From Arthrobacter cryoconiti (GTDB lineage Bacteria; Actinomycetota; Actinomycetes; Actinomycetales; Micrococcaceae), in the NCBI RefSeq assembly GCF_020905375.1, contig NZ_JAJJBU010000019.1, forward strand, positions 62,001 to 126,000: DNA of 64,000 bases, given 5' to 3'. Below the pieces are notes generated by a model. It was not told the DNA's origin, did no database searches, and saw only the letters and a list, made by a program, of their open reading frames with translations. Below are positions 8,973 to 16,728 of this stretch, piece by piece (within the stretch, counting starts at the first letter, position 1; the number at the start of each line of letters is the position of its first letter). The translations under genes were made by a program, and so were the position numbers.

Positions 8973-9755
8973 TCATGCGAGCGGGTTAGTAAGCTCGTCC
9001 AGCTCTACACCCGTCAAGACGGTGGCTGGATGCGGCCCGGCTGCCACCAGGGCGTCCGACCATTCCGAAGACCAGCCCTGGGCATGACCGATCAAAATAA
9101 TGTTTCCCGGATACCGTCTGGTGAACAGGTTAGAGGTCCCGTAGGCTGCCACGCCGTCAAACGCGCCGCGCAGCGCCCGCACCTGACTGGTGACCAGAGT
9201 GAAGCCCGGTTCGTCGCCAACGTTGACGATCAGGAAACCGCCCGGCGCCACAATGGCGGCGGCCTCTCGATAAAAGTCAGTGCAGGCCAGGTGAGCCGGC
9301 GCGTCCGGACCGCTAAAAATGTCCAGAATGACGACGTCGAACAGCAGACCCGCAGGCAGCTCGCCCAACGCCTCGCGGGCGTCCCCAATATGGCTCGTCA
9401 GATCTGTGCCGGCCGGCAGAGGCAGATGTTCCAGGACGAAGTCCAGCAGCTCCCGTTCCAGCTCCACGGCGTACTGCACCGAGCCGGGCCGGGTGGCCTG
9501 GATATACCGGGCCAGCGTTAGCGCTCCGGCGCCCAAGTGAAGGGCTTTGACGGTTTCACCATCAGGCTTAACGAGGTCCACGACATTGGCGATCCGGCGC
9601 AGATACTCATAAAACACGTTTGCAGGATCGGCCAAGTTCACGTGCGACTGCTCAGCATTGTCAATGCTGAGCACAAAGGCCTCCACATGCCAGGGATCGG
9701 CGTCCAGGGTGGCGTGAACGCCGCTGGCGCGCAGGAAGCGGCTGGAGAGTGGCAC
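8973..9755 (-). CDS. Spermidine-synthase-like protein (class I methyltransferase fold)
   Basis: 260 residues with a Rossmann fold: 'ALHLGAGALTLARY' near 71, 'AVELERELLDFV', and 'DVVILDIFSGPDAPAHL' near 140. The last motif replaces the catalytic DxxD region of true spermidine synthases, and there is no decarboxylase partner, so polyamine synthesis is doubtful; such actinobacterial proteins are usually only called spermidine-synthase-like. The GTG start shares one base with the stop of the upstream aminotransferase, so the two are coupled. It converges on rsmD with only three bases between stops. Confidence 0.75.
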   Translation of the reverse strand: MPLSSRFLRASGVHATLDADPWHVEAFVLSIDNAEQSHVNLADPANVFYEYLRRIANVVDLVKPDGETVKALHLGAGALTLARYIQATRPGSVQYAVELERELLDFVLEHLPLPAGTDLTSHIGDAREALGELPAGLLFDVVILDIFSGPDAPAHLACTDFYREAAAIVAPGGFLIVNVGDEPGFTLVTSQVRALRGAFDGVAAYGTSNLFTRRYPGNIILIGHAQGWSSEWSDALVAAGPHPATVLTGVELDELTNPLA

Positions 9756-10951
9756 TAAAGCCTGTCCTTGAGTGTCGCGATCCGCTCAGCAGCCTGTTCT
9801 AGGACGGACTCCTTCTTGCAAAAGGCAAAGCGAAGTAAGGAGCGGGTTCGACTAGCGCCCTCACTATGGCAAAACACGGGGACGGGGATGGCTGCCACGC
9901 CGACCAGCTCCGGTAGTCGCCGGGCCAGCGCCGTGGCGTCGGTGATGCCAAGTGTTGAGGTGTCCGCGTTGACAAAGTAGGTGCCCTGAGAAGTAAGGAC
10001 GTCTAAGCCGGCCGCGCGCAGACCCTCGCTGAGGATGTCTCGCTTGCGCTTCAACGTTGCAGCAGCGTCCGTGAAAAAGGACTCTTCCATCCGAAGCCCT
10101 GCCGCGATGGCGGTTTGGAAAGGGGTGCCAGAAGAATACGTCAGAAACTGTTTGACGGTCCGGGCAGCGGCAACCAGTTCCGCCGGTCCAGATAACCAAC
10201 CAATTTTCCAACCTGTAAAGGAAAAGGTCTTGCCGGCAGAAGAAATGGTCAGCGTGCGCTCGGCGGCACCAGGCAACGTGGCGACGGGTATGTGCCGAGG
10301 CCCAAAGGTCAGGTGCTCGTACACCTCATCGGTGAGGATGACGGCGTCGTACTTACGCGCCAGCCGCACCACCTCCGTGAGCACCTCCCGGGGAAAGACC
10401 GCACCCGTGGGGTTGTGTGGATTGTTGACGATGACCATCTTGGTGTTTTTGCTGAAGCTGTTTTCCAAGGTGAGCAGGTCTGGCATGAAGTCAGGAGCCA
10501 GAAGCGCGGCGGTAGTGTGGGAGGCTCCGCTGAGACCAATCATGGCTCCGTAAGAATCGTAGAACGGCTCAAACGTGAGGACGTCATCCCCAGGCCCGGT
10601 CAGGGCCAGAATGGCTGCGGCGATGGCTTCTGTGGCACCCGTGGTGACGATGACTTCGCTCTCAGGGTCCGGTGCGAGCCCGTAAAAGCGTTCCTGGTGC
10701 TCGGCGATCGCTAAGCGCAGTTCTAGAATGCCTTTGCCCGGCGCGTACTGATTATGACCGGTGGCGATGGCGTTCTGGGCTATCCGGCTCAGCTCCGCGG
10801 GACCGTCCTCGTCCGGGAAACCTTGGCCCAGATTGATCGCCTTGTGCCGGTTCGCAAGAGTGGTAATTTCCTCAAAGATGGTCACGCCGAGGGAGCCATT
10901 TGTTCCCAAAAGGTTTGCGCCCTCCGCGGTGCGCTGCCACGGTGTTGTCAT
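9755..10951 (-). CDS. Class I/II pyridoxal-phosphate aminotransferase
   Basis: 398-residue fold-type I aminotransferase. Seen: 'INLGQGFPDEDGP' near 40, 'NNPHNPTGAVFPREVL' near 175, 'ILTDEVYEHLTFG' and the Schiff-base lysine in 'SSAGKTFSFTGWKIGW' near 240. The sequence type resembles YbdL/kynurenine aminotransferases and actinobacterial N-succinyldiaminopimelate aminotransferases (DapC), which cannot be separated by eye. Its ATG overlaps the stop of the upstream SDR gene (TAATG), placing it in a three-gene leftward operon. Confidence 0.88.
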   Translation of the reverse strand: MTTPWQRTAEGANLLGTNGSLGVTIFEEITTLANRHKAINLGQGFPDEDGPAELSRIAQNAIATGHNQYAPGKGILELRLAIAEHQERFYGLAPDPESEVIVTTGATEAIAAAILALTGPGDDVLTFEPFYDSYGAMIGLSGASHTTAALLAPDFMPDLLTLENSFSKNTKMVIVNNPHNPTGAVFPREVLTEVVRLARKYDAVILTDEVYEHLTFGPRHIPVATLPGAAERTLTISSAGKTFSFTGWKIGWLSGPAELVAAARTVKQFLTYSSGTPFQTAIAAGLRMEESFFTDAAATLKRKRDILSEGLRAAGLDVLTSQGTYFVNADTSTLGITDATALARRLPELVGVAAIPVPVFCHSEGASRTRSLLRFAFCKKESVLEQAAERIATLKDRL

Positions 10952-11877
10952 TACTGCCCTTTCGAAGAATCGGCCGGCACCTGTGCTGATTGCTCCGTTT
11001 TCAACCCCTGCGGTGCCGGTTCTGGTGTTTGAGCAGACCCTTGGCGGCCAGTGAAGTGGTCCATGCTGCTATACACCTTGAATACATTGCCCGCCACGAA
11101 GTCCCATGCGGTGGTCGGTAGGACCCCGCGCAGGGCCACGGCTAGTTTGGCCGTCCACGGGGTTAGCTTGAACGGCTGGGCTCGGAGCATGGCTTGCCAA
11201 GCGCGCCCGACGGCGATGTCCGGAGTCATGATGGGTGTGAGGAGGGGGCCCTTGACACCTTCAAACATGCCAGTGCTGATGTAACTGGGGCAAAAAGTGG
11301 TGACCTTGATGAGGGAGCCTGCGCGTTGGAGCTCAAGGCGTAGGGAATCACTCCAACCGATCAACGCCCACTTGGACGCCGCATAGACGCTCATGTTCGG
11401 GTTTGCCAGTGTCCCTGCCGCGGAGGCGATGTTCAGTATTCGCCCCGGCTCCCCACTTTTCATCATGGCGGGAAGGAATTCTGCGGCCACATACATTGGG
11501 GCCAGAGCGTTGATCCTCATGGTCGGGCCGGTGTCCTTGAGAGAATCGTGCTCCCAGAAAGGTCCTGCCTTGACGATGCCGGCATTGTTGACCAAAACAT
11601 CCGGAGCCTCGATGCCATGTACTGTCCGCAACTCCTGTGCAGCGTCCTTGATGGCACCAAGATCTGATAGGTCAAGTGCTTGGATCACAGCCTTGGCGCC
11701 GAGCGCGAGGACCTCCGTGCCAACAGCAGCAATGGCGACCGGATTGACATCCCACAAAATGAGCGTGGCCGCGCCTTCCCTGGCTGCACGAAGGGCATAC
11801 AGGCGGCCCATCCCCATGCCAGCGCCGGTGATCAGGACGGTTTTGCCGTAAACGGTGAAATCAGCTGTGCTCTTCAT
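10951..11877 (-). CDS. SDR family NAD(P)-dependent oxidoreductase
   Basis: Classical short-chain dehydrogenase. From the ATG at 11877 the product has 308 residues: the cofactor motif 'TGAGMGMGR' near 18-26, 'NNAG' near 98-101, and the catalytic Ser with 'YAASKWAL' (Tyr-x3-Lys) near 162. An upstream in-frame start at 11919 lies inside a palindromic operator, whereas 11877 follows an AGAGGA ribosome site, so I chose the latter. It heads the operon with the aminotransferase and spermidine-synthase-like gene. Substrate unknown. Two perfect palindromes upstream suggest control by a TetR-type repressor not encoded here. Confidence 0.88.
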   Translation of the reverse strand: MKSTADFTVYGKTVLITGAGMGMGRLYALRAAREGAATLILWDVNPVAIAAVGTEVLALGAKAVIQALDLSDLGAIKDAAQELRTVHGIEAPDVLVNNAGIVKAGPFWEHDSLKDTGPTMRINALAPMYVAAEFLPAMMKSGEPGRILNIASAAGTLANPNMSVYAASKWALIGWSDSLRLELQRAGSLIKVTTFCPSYISTGMFEGVKGPLLTPIMTPDIAVGRAWQAMLRAQPFKLTPWTAKLAVALRGVLPTTAWDFVAGNVFKVYSSMDHFTGRQGSAQTPEPAPQGLKTEQSAQVPADSSKGQ

Positions 11878-11901
11878 TGAGGTCCTCTCGACGTTCCCTT
11901 G

Positions 11902-11939
11902 TACTGGCCAGTACACCACAAATCTTGTACTGGCCAGTA
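11902..11939. promoter_or_regulatory. Two perfect 12-bp palindromes (operator pair) before the SDR operon
   Basis: TACTGGCCAGTA occurs twice, at 11902-11913 and 11928-11939, 26 bases centre to centre, each preceded by TTG. The first extends to a 14-bp palindrome GTACTGGCCAGTAC. They lie 25-62 bases before the SDR start. Size, symmetry and duplication fit TetR-family operators overlapping the promoter; I find no TetR gene in the window. Confidence 0.65.
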
Positions 11940-12124
11940 GAGCGCGAATCAGAACGCGTGGGGCAAAATGGGCCAGTCAGGAGAAACCATGGTTGTTGGC
12001 GTCCACTCTGAAGTGGCACTTGAGTGAGGTTCGTGCGCGAGCCTGTGCCGCCGTCGTGCGTGATTTCAGAGACGCGCCGTAAGGCACACAGACACGGTGG
12101 GAATCGTCGGCTAGATTCATTTAT

Positions 12125-12640
12125 ATGCGACGCGCGGTATGCCCAGGATCCTTTGACCCCCTCCATAAGGGCCACATAGAAGTGATCGCACGAGCTGCTG
12201 CACTTTTCGATGAAGTAATCGTGGCCGTGTCTACCAACTATGCCAAGAACTACCGGTTCAGCCTGGCGGAGCGGTTGGAAATGTCCCGGACCACCTTTTC
12301 GGCGCTCTCCGGAATCTTGGTGGAGCCCATGGGTGAGGGCTTGCTTTCAGATTACTGTCATGCCCGTGGTGTCTCCGCGATCGTCAAGGGATTGCGTTCG
12401 TCATCAGATTTCGATTACGAACTGCCCATGGCAACGATGAACCGTCAACTTTCCGGTGTGGAGACAGTATTTCTACCCGGTGACAGCAGATACCTGCACT
12501 TATCCTCAACCTTGATCAAGGAAATTCATACTCTGGGTGGGGACGTCTCCGACTACGTGCCCCGAGCGGTATTGCGCCGGCTCCAAGGTGACGTGGGGCC
12601 GGATACGCGTCCGGTGCCGATTATTCCCCGGCCGCTGTAA
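12125..12640 (+). CDS. coaD: Phosphopantetheine adenylyltransferase
   Basis: Transfers AMP from ATP to 4'-phosphopantetheine, the fourth step of coenzyme A synthesis, in the cytosol. 171 residues, slightly longer than usual at the C-terminus. Nucleotidyltransferase motifs: 'CPGSFDPLHKGHIEVI' at 6-21 (HxGH type), 'GLRSSSDFDYELPMATMNR' near 88-106 and 'YLHLSSTLIKEI' near 123. The ATG at 12125 lacks a strong ribosome site and follows a short AT-rich spacer. Confidence 0.95.
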   Translation: MRRAVCPGSFDPLHKGHIEVIARAAALFDEVIVAVSTNYAKNYRFSLAERLEMSRTTFSALSGILVEPMGEGLLSDYCHARGVSAIVKGLRSSSDFDYELPMATMNRQLSGVETVFLPGDSRYLHLSSTLIKEIHTLGGDVSDYVPRAVLRRLQGDVGPDTRPVPIIPRPL

Positions 12641-12656
12641 CCGCCAGTTCCGGCAG

Positions 12657-12683
12657 GCGCCAAACTCGCCGTGAGTTCTGCGC
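12657..12683. repeat. Dispersed palindromic repeat, copy 2
   Basis: GCGCCAAACTC, centre GCCGT, then GAGTTCTGCGC: a near-palindrome of 27 bases, 17 bases after coaD, followed by a degenerate second copy to about 12722. It belongs with the copies at 3628 and 58377. The remainder of the 12641-12948 spacer shows no gene. Confidence 0.5.
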
Positions 12684-12948
12684 ATAGTGCACCCGGCGTG
12701 GAATTCACGCTGAGTTGTGCGCTAGAGGAAAGTCAAATGCTGGGGGAGGGCTGGTATCAGCGGCAGTCTGGACAATAGACGCCCGCTGAGAGTTACATCA
12801 CGCGCGGCTCACCAGTGCCAAGTCGACTCCCGGGCCATGCCTGCAGTAGACTGGACAAGGCCGAATTGGCCCGGAGACGTTCATTTTGAAGCCAGCGCAT
12901 AATCGGGCTAAGATAATACGTCGGTCCTATCTTTATTCAGGAGTTCAC

Positions 12949-13512
12949 ATTAGCGCAACCACGTTGGGCAACAAGTCCAACCATGGCACGCCCCTCACCA
13001 TCGGTGTTAGGGAGCTTGGGCGAAGCCCCGGCAGTATGTGGAAAATGAATGAATTGGTGCCTGTGCCGGAAGATTTTGGCACTCCGCTCATCAAAGTGAC
13101 GCCTGGAACCGATTTGGATCTGGAACTCCGTTTTGAGGCTGTCCACGAGGGAATTTTGGTCTCGGGAACTGTGTTGGTCGATGTGACTGGCGAATGTTCT
13201 CGCTGCTTGGAAAACTTCGAGGATGACTTGGAAGTTGATGTGCAAGAACTTTTCTTCTACGAGGAACCGCCTGCGGGCCTTGATGAAGACGAAGACGAGC
13301 AACGTTGGGTCGAGCACGATTCTATCGATCTTGAACCGGTGTTGCGGGACGCAGTGGTAACCGCCCTGCCGTTCCAGCCGGTGTGCCGGGAAGACTGTGA
13401 GGGTTTGTGTTCTGAATGCGGAATACTCCTTGCGGATGAGCCGGGGCACCACCACGAGGTCCTAGATCCTCGGTGGGCAGCCCTTCAAGGCTTAACCGGC
13501 GAAGATAACTAG
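12949..13512 (+). CDS. DUF177 (YceD-type) protein, probable ATT start
   Basis: Members of the YceD/DUF177 family are linked to 23S rRNA processing and are typically encoded just before rpmF, as here. The protein has an N-terminal '[15 protein letters not shown]' segment, two metal-like Cys groups ('CSRCLENF' and '[13 protein letters not shown]') and an acidic middle. An in-frame TTG at 12886 is possible, but no ATG or GTG gives a sensible start. An AGGAG at 12939-12943 lies six bases before ATT (12949), which gives a 187-residue protein beginning (M)SATT; I prefer that reading. The start is inferred. Confidence 0.85.
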   Translation: MSATTLGNKSNHGTPLTIGVRELGRSPGSMWKMNELVPVPEDFGTPLIKVTPGTDLDLELRFEAVHEGILVSGTVLVDVTGECSRCLENFEDDLEVDVQELFFYEEPPAGLDEDEDEQRWVEHDSIDLEPVLRDAVVTALPFQPVCREDCEGLCSECGILLADEPGHHHEVLDPRWAALQGLTGEDN

Positions 13513-13571
13513 CAAATAAGTTTTTATCTGTGGGCATATGCCTGCGGGTTATCGAGAGAAAAGAGTTTGCC

Positions 13572-13775
13572 GTGGCTGTTCCGAAGCGGAAGATGTCCCG
13601 TGCCAATACCCGCGCACGTCGTTCCCAGTGGAAGGCCACCGCGCCTGCTCTGGTCAAAACCATCGAAAACGGTCAGGTTGTTTACAGCCTGCCGCACCAG
13701 GCTAAGGTCGTCACCGACTCTGCTGGCACTGCACTGTTCTTGGAATACAAGGGCCGTAAGGTCGCTGAGGTCTAA
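13572..13775 (+). CDS. rpmF: 50S ribosomal protein L32
   Basis: Small ribosomal protein of 67 residues when started at the GTG 13572 ([20 protein letters not shown]...). The open frame runs 14 codons further upstream, but the family always starts with AVPKRK. A GAGAAAAGAG stretch upstream serves as ribosome site. The four zinc cysteines of some L32 proteins are absent, so this is the zinc-independent form. It follows the DUF177 gene and precedes rnc, the standard order. Confidence 0.96.
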   Translation: MAVPKRKMSRANTRARRSQWKATAPALVKTIENGQVVYSLPHQAKVVTDSAGTALFLEYKGRKVAEV

Positions 13776-13833
13776 GACCTGCGTTCGGCCAATTGGTCCG
13801 TTTGATTAGTTTAATACTGAGAGCAGGAGTGGC

Positions 13834-14685
13834 ATGTCCGTAGATCTTCCATCACCGGATCTTACGGACGCTCACAAACTGCTTTTGAAGCGTCTCGGTG
13901 TCACTATTGATGCCGGGACGCTTCGTCTTGCCCTGACACATAGGTCCTACGCCTATGAAAACGGCGGACTTCCCACTAACGAGCGCTTAGAGTTTCTCGG
14001 CGATTCGATTCTGGGCTTCTCCGTCACTGATGCCTTGTACCGTGATAACCCAACGCTTCCTGAGGGGGATCTGGCTAAGCGACGCTCCGCGGTTGTCTCC
14101 ACGCGCGCCTTGGCCAGCATTGCTCGCGAATTAGGTATTGGCGAGTTTATTTATCTGGGTCAGGGTGAACGGCTCACCAAGGGTCGTAACAAGTCATCCA
14201 TCTTGGCGGACACCATGGAGTCTCTCATCGGGGCCACCTACATGAGCAATGGAATCGAAGAGGCTCGCCAGCTTGTCATGCGTCTGGTGGGTCCGCTCAT
14301 GGCCGATTCCGATGTTTTAGGTGCTGGCACTGACTGGAAGACGAACATCCAGGAAATTGCCGCAGCACGCCACTTGGGCACCATTGTGTACGAGATCACC
14401 GGCACAGGACCCGACCATGACCGGGCTTTCTCCGCCCGGCTGATGATCGGCGGGCATCACTACGGGACGGGTTCTGGCCCCTCTAAAAAAGAGGCGGAGC
14501 GTTCTGCCGCCTCCGCCGGTTGGCAGCTTTTGCAGGAGCGGTCACGTCCTGGTGCTAAAAAGGACGACGCCGTTGCCTCCTGCGTGGGCGACGCAACGGC
14601 TGCTCCGACCATCCCCGCGGCTGCAACAACGGCCTCCACTCTTCTGGCACCATCTTCCGCTTCGGCGGGCAAGCCTGAACTTTAA
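13834..14685 (+). CDS. rnc: Ribonuclease III
   Basis: Cleaves double-stranded RNA in rRNA precursor maturation. Residues 10-160 form the catalytic domain with signature '[14 protein letters not shown]' near 49-62 and '[11 protein letters not shown]' near 127. A double-stranded-RNA-binding domain covers about 167-233, with '[19 protein letters not shown]' near 213-231. An Ala/Ser/Pro-rich tail of about 50 residues makes the protein (283) longer than typical. The ATG at 13834 follows GCAGGAGTGGC. mutM follows two bases after the stop. Confidence 0.96.
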   Translation: MSVDLPSPDLTDAHKLLLKRLGVTIDAGTLRLALTHRSYAYENGGLPTNERLEFLGDSILGFSVTDALYRDNPTLPEGDLAKRRSAVVSTRALASIARELGIGEFIYLGQGERLTKGRNKSSILADTMESLIGATYMSNGIEEARQLVMRLVGPLMADSDVLGAGTDWKTNIQEIAAARHLGTIVYEITGTGPDHDRAFSARLMIGGHHYGTGSGPSKKEAERSAASAGWQLLQERSRPGAKKDDAVASCVGDATAAPTIPAAATTASTLLAPSSASAGKPEL

Positions 14686-14687
14686 CC

Positions 14688-15632
14688 ATGCCCGAGCTGC
14701 CTGAAGTCGAGGTTGTCCGTCGCGGCCTGGAACGCTGGATCGCAGGGCGGTCCATCACGGGAGTTTCCGTCCCTGACCCGCGCTCCATCCGACGCCATGG
14801 ACTCGGCGTGGAAGACTTCACCGGGAACTTGATCGGCACGACTGTCCTGGATGTGGTCCGACGTGGCAAGTTCCTGTGGATGCCGTTATCCGATGCGCCA
14901 TCGACGCGGGAACCTCATACGGCACTGGTGGCCCACTTGGGCATGAGTGGTCAGTTGCTCGTGGAATCACCCGAACAACCGTATGAAAAGCACCTGAAGG
15001 TTCGGCTTACTTTTACGCCTCGCGAAGACGCTCCGGAGGAACTGCGCTTCATTGACCAACGCATCTTTGGCGGCCTCTTCGTTACTTCCCTGGTCCCCAC
15101 TGACGACGGTGGGCCTGGTGGCTGTGGATTAGGCAATCAGCCCACAATCCCCGCCGAAGCTGCGCATATTGGGCGCGATCCCTTGGACCCGCACTTCGAC
15201 GTGGACGCCTTGCACCGCAGGCTCCGTGCACGTAAGACGGGCCTGAAACGTGCGCTGCTGGACCAGGGCGTAGTGTCTGGAATCGGCAATATTTACGCCG
15301 ATGAGTCGCTCTGGGCCGCCAAGATGCACTACGCCCGGCCCACGGATACCCTCCGCCGTCCTGACACCGAACGCATTATCGACGCCGCCCGGGACGTCAT
15401 GGCTCGGGCTCTGGAAGCTGGTGGAACCAGCTTCGACTCGTTGTATGTGAACGTTAATGGGGCTTCGGGATACTTCTCGCGGTCGCTAAACGCCTATGGA
15501 CGTGAGGGCGAACCTTGCCTGCGCTGCGCGCAGCTTGGACTGAGCACGAAGATCCGCCGTGATACCTTCATGAATCGCTCCTCCTATAGTTGCCCCGTCT
15601 GCCAGCCCAAGCCCCGCAACGCCCGGCTGTAA
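14688..15632 (+). CDS. mutM: Formamidopyrimidine-DNA glycosylase
   Basis: Excises oxidised purines such as 8-oxoguanine and nicks the abasic site. The protein begins [15 protein letters not shown], so Pro2 (the Schiff-base nucleophile) and Glu3 are present; 'RRGKFLWM' carries the conserved Lys near 63. The helix-two-turn-helix part is near 190-220 ('[14 protein letters not shown]'), and the C-terminal zinc finger has CLRC ... CPVC near 283-306. 314 residues. rnc, two bases upstream, is the usual neighbour in actinobacteria. Confidence 0.97.
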   Translation: MPELPEVEVVRRGLERWIAGRSITGVSVPDPRSIRRHGLGVEDFTGNLIGTTVLDVVRRGKFLWMPLSDAPSTREPHTALVAHLGMSGQLLVESPEQPYEKHLKVRLTFTPREDAPEELRFIDQRIFGGLFVTSLVPTDDGGPGGCGLGNQPTIPAEAAHIGRDPLDPHFDVDALHRRLRARKTGLKRALLDQGVVSGIGNIYADESLWAAKMHYARPTDTLRRPDTERIIDAARDVMARALEAGGTSFDSLYVNVNGASGYFSRSLNAYGREGEPCLRCAQLGLSTKIRRDTFMNRSSYSCPVCQPKPRNARL

Positions 15633-15699
15633 CCGCGGCTAGAGGTTCTGGAGGGAGCTCCAAGAAGACCAGCAAGCTGCCACGGCCCAGGCGGAAGGC

Positions 15700-16728
15700 C
15701 TACAAGTGCTGCGAGTAGTGGTCCGACAGTTTGGCCAGGCCGTCATCCAGAGACACTGAAGGTTTCCAATCCAGGACATCGTGGGTGTGCCGCTGGTCAA
15801 ACCAGTGGGCCGTGGAGAGCTGCTCAGCCAAGAAACGAGTCATGGGAGGTTCGTCGTTAACCCATCCTCGGTTTCCCGCCGCCAGCCAAGCCTTTTCCAG
15901 GACAGAGCCAGCGCCACGGGCCAACCATCCCGGCACGGAGAACGCGGGTGCAGGGACGCCGGCAGCCGCACAAATACCGGCGATGAGCTCTCCCACGGGA
16001 CGTGGCTCGCCATTGGTGACAACCAATGCTTGCCCATGTGCGTGGTCCATGCGGGTGAGCCCGCGCGCGATTGCCTCTGCGGCGTTGTCCACATAGGTGG
16101 TGTCGATCAGCGCGCGGCCGCCGTCGAGCAGTGGCAAACGTCCTGCCCTAGCGCGCTCCACCACCCGTTCCACCAGCTGGGTATCGCCGGGACCCCACAC
16201 CACATGGGGGCGGATGGCGGCGACGCGGAAGTTCGGGGAGTCAGCGGCCAAGGCCAACTGTTCGGCAGCGGCTTTGGACTGGGCATAGAAACCTCGGGCA
16301 CGCTCGGGATCTGCCGCCCCGGCGGGGGCTCCGACGATCGAGGAACCAAAGTGCGCCACTGATGGGGAAGAGACGAACACGAAGTCCGGCACACCTTCTT
16401 GGCGCGCAGCGGCGAGCAATTCCCGCGTGCCCTCAATATTCGTCGACTGAAATTCGCTCCACGGTCCAGTAAATGAAACCTTGGCCGCCAAGTGGATGAC
16501 GGCATCCATACCGTCCACTGCGCGCGTGAGCACGCCCGCATCCGTCACCGATCCCTGAACTGACTCCCACGGGTCATGCACCGCGCGCCTCTGCAGCGAA
16601 CGCACGTGGTGCCCGGCATCCTGGAGGCGCTGGGCCACGGCACGGCCCAACATGCCGCTGGTTCCCGTCACCAACACGCGCAGGGGTGACGTGCCCGGGT
16701 TGGCGGGGGCCGGCGTCGAACTTTCCAT
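15700..16728 (-). CDS. oleD: OleD-type NAD(P)-dependent 2-alkyl-3-oxoalkanoate reductase
   Basis: Extended-SDR protein of 342 residues: Rossmann motif 'VTGTSGMLGRAVA' near 20-32, 'VIHLAAKVSF' near 76, and the catalytic 'YAQSK' near 149. In the olefin pathway OleD reduces the beta-keto acid made by OleA to a beta-hydroxy acid. The role is supported by context: its ATG overlaps the stop of oleBC (TAATG), which in turn overlaps oleA. On sequence alone it could be any 3-beta-HSD-like epimerase. Confidence 0.85.
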   Translation of the reverse strand: MESSTPAPANPGTSPLRVLVTGTSGMLGRAVAQRLQDAGHHVRSLQRRAVHDPWESVQGSVTDAGVLTRAVDGMDAVIHLAAKVSFTGPWSEFQSTNIEGTRELLAAARQEGVPDFVFVSSPSVAHFGSSIVGAPAGAADPERARGFYAQSKAAAEQLALAADSPNFRVAAIRPHVVWGPGDTQLVERVVERARAGRLPLLDGGRALIDTTYVDNAAEAIARGLTRMDHAHGQALVVTNGEPRPVGELIAGICAAAGVPAPAFSVPGWLARGAGSVLEKAWLAAGNRGWVNDEPPMTRFLAEQLSTAHWFDQRHTHDVLDWKPSVSLDDGLAKLSDHYSQHL

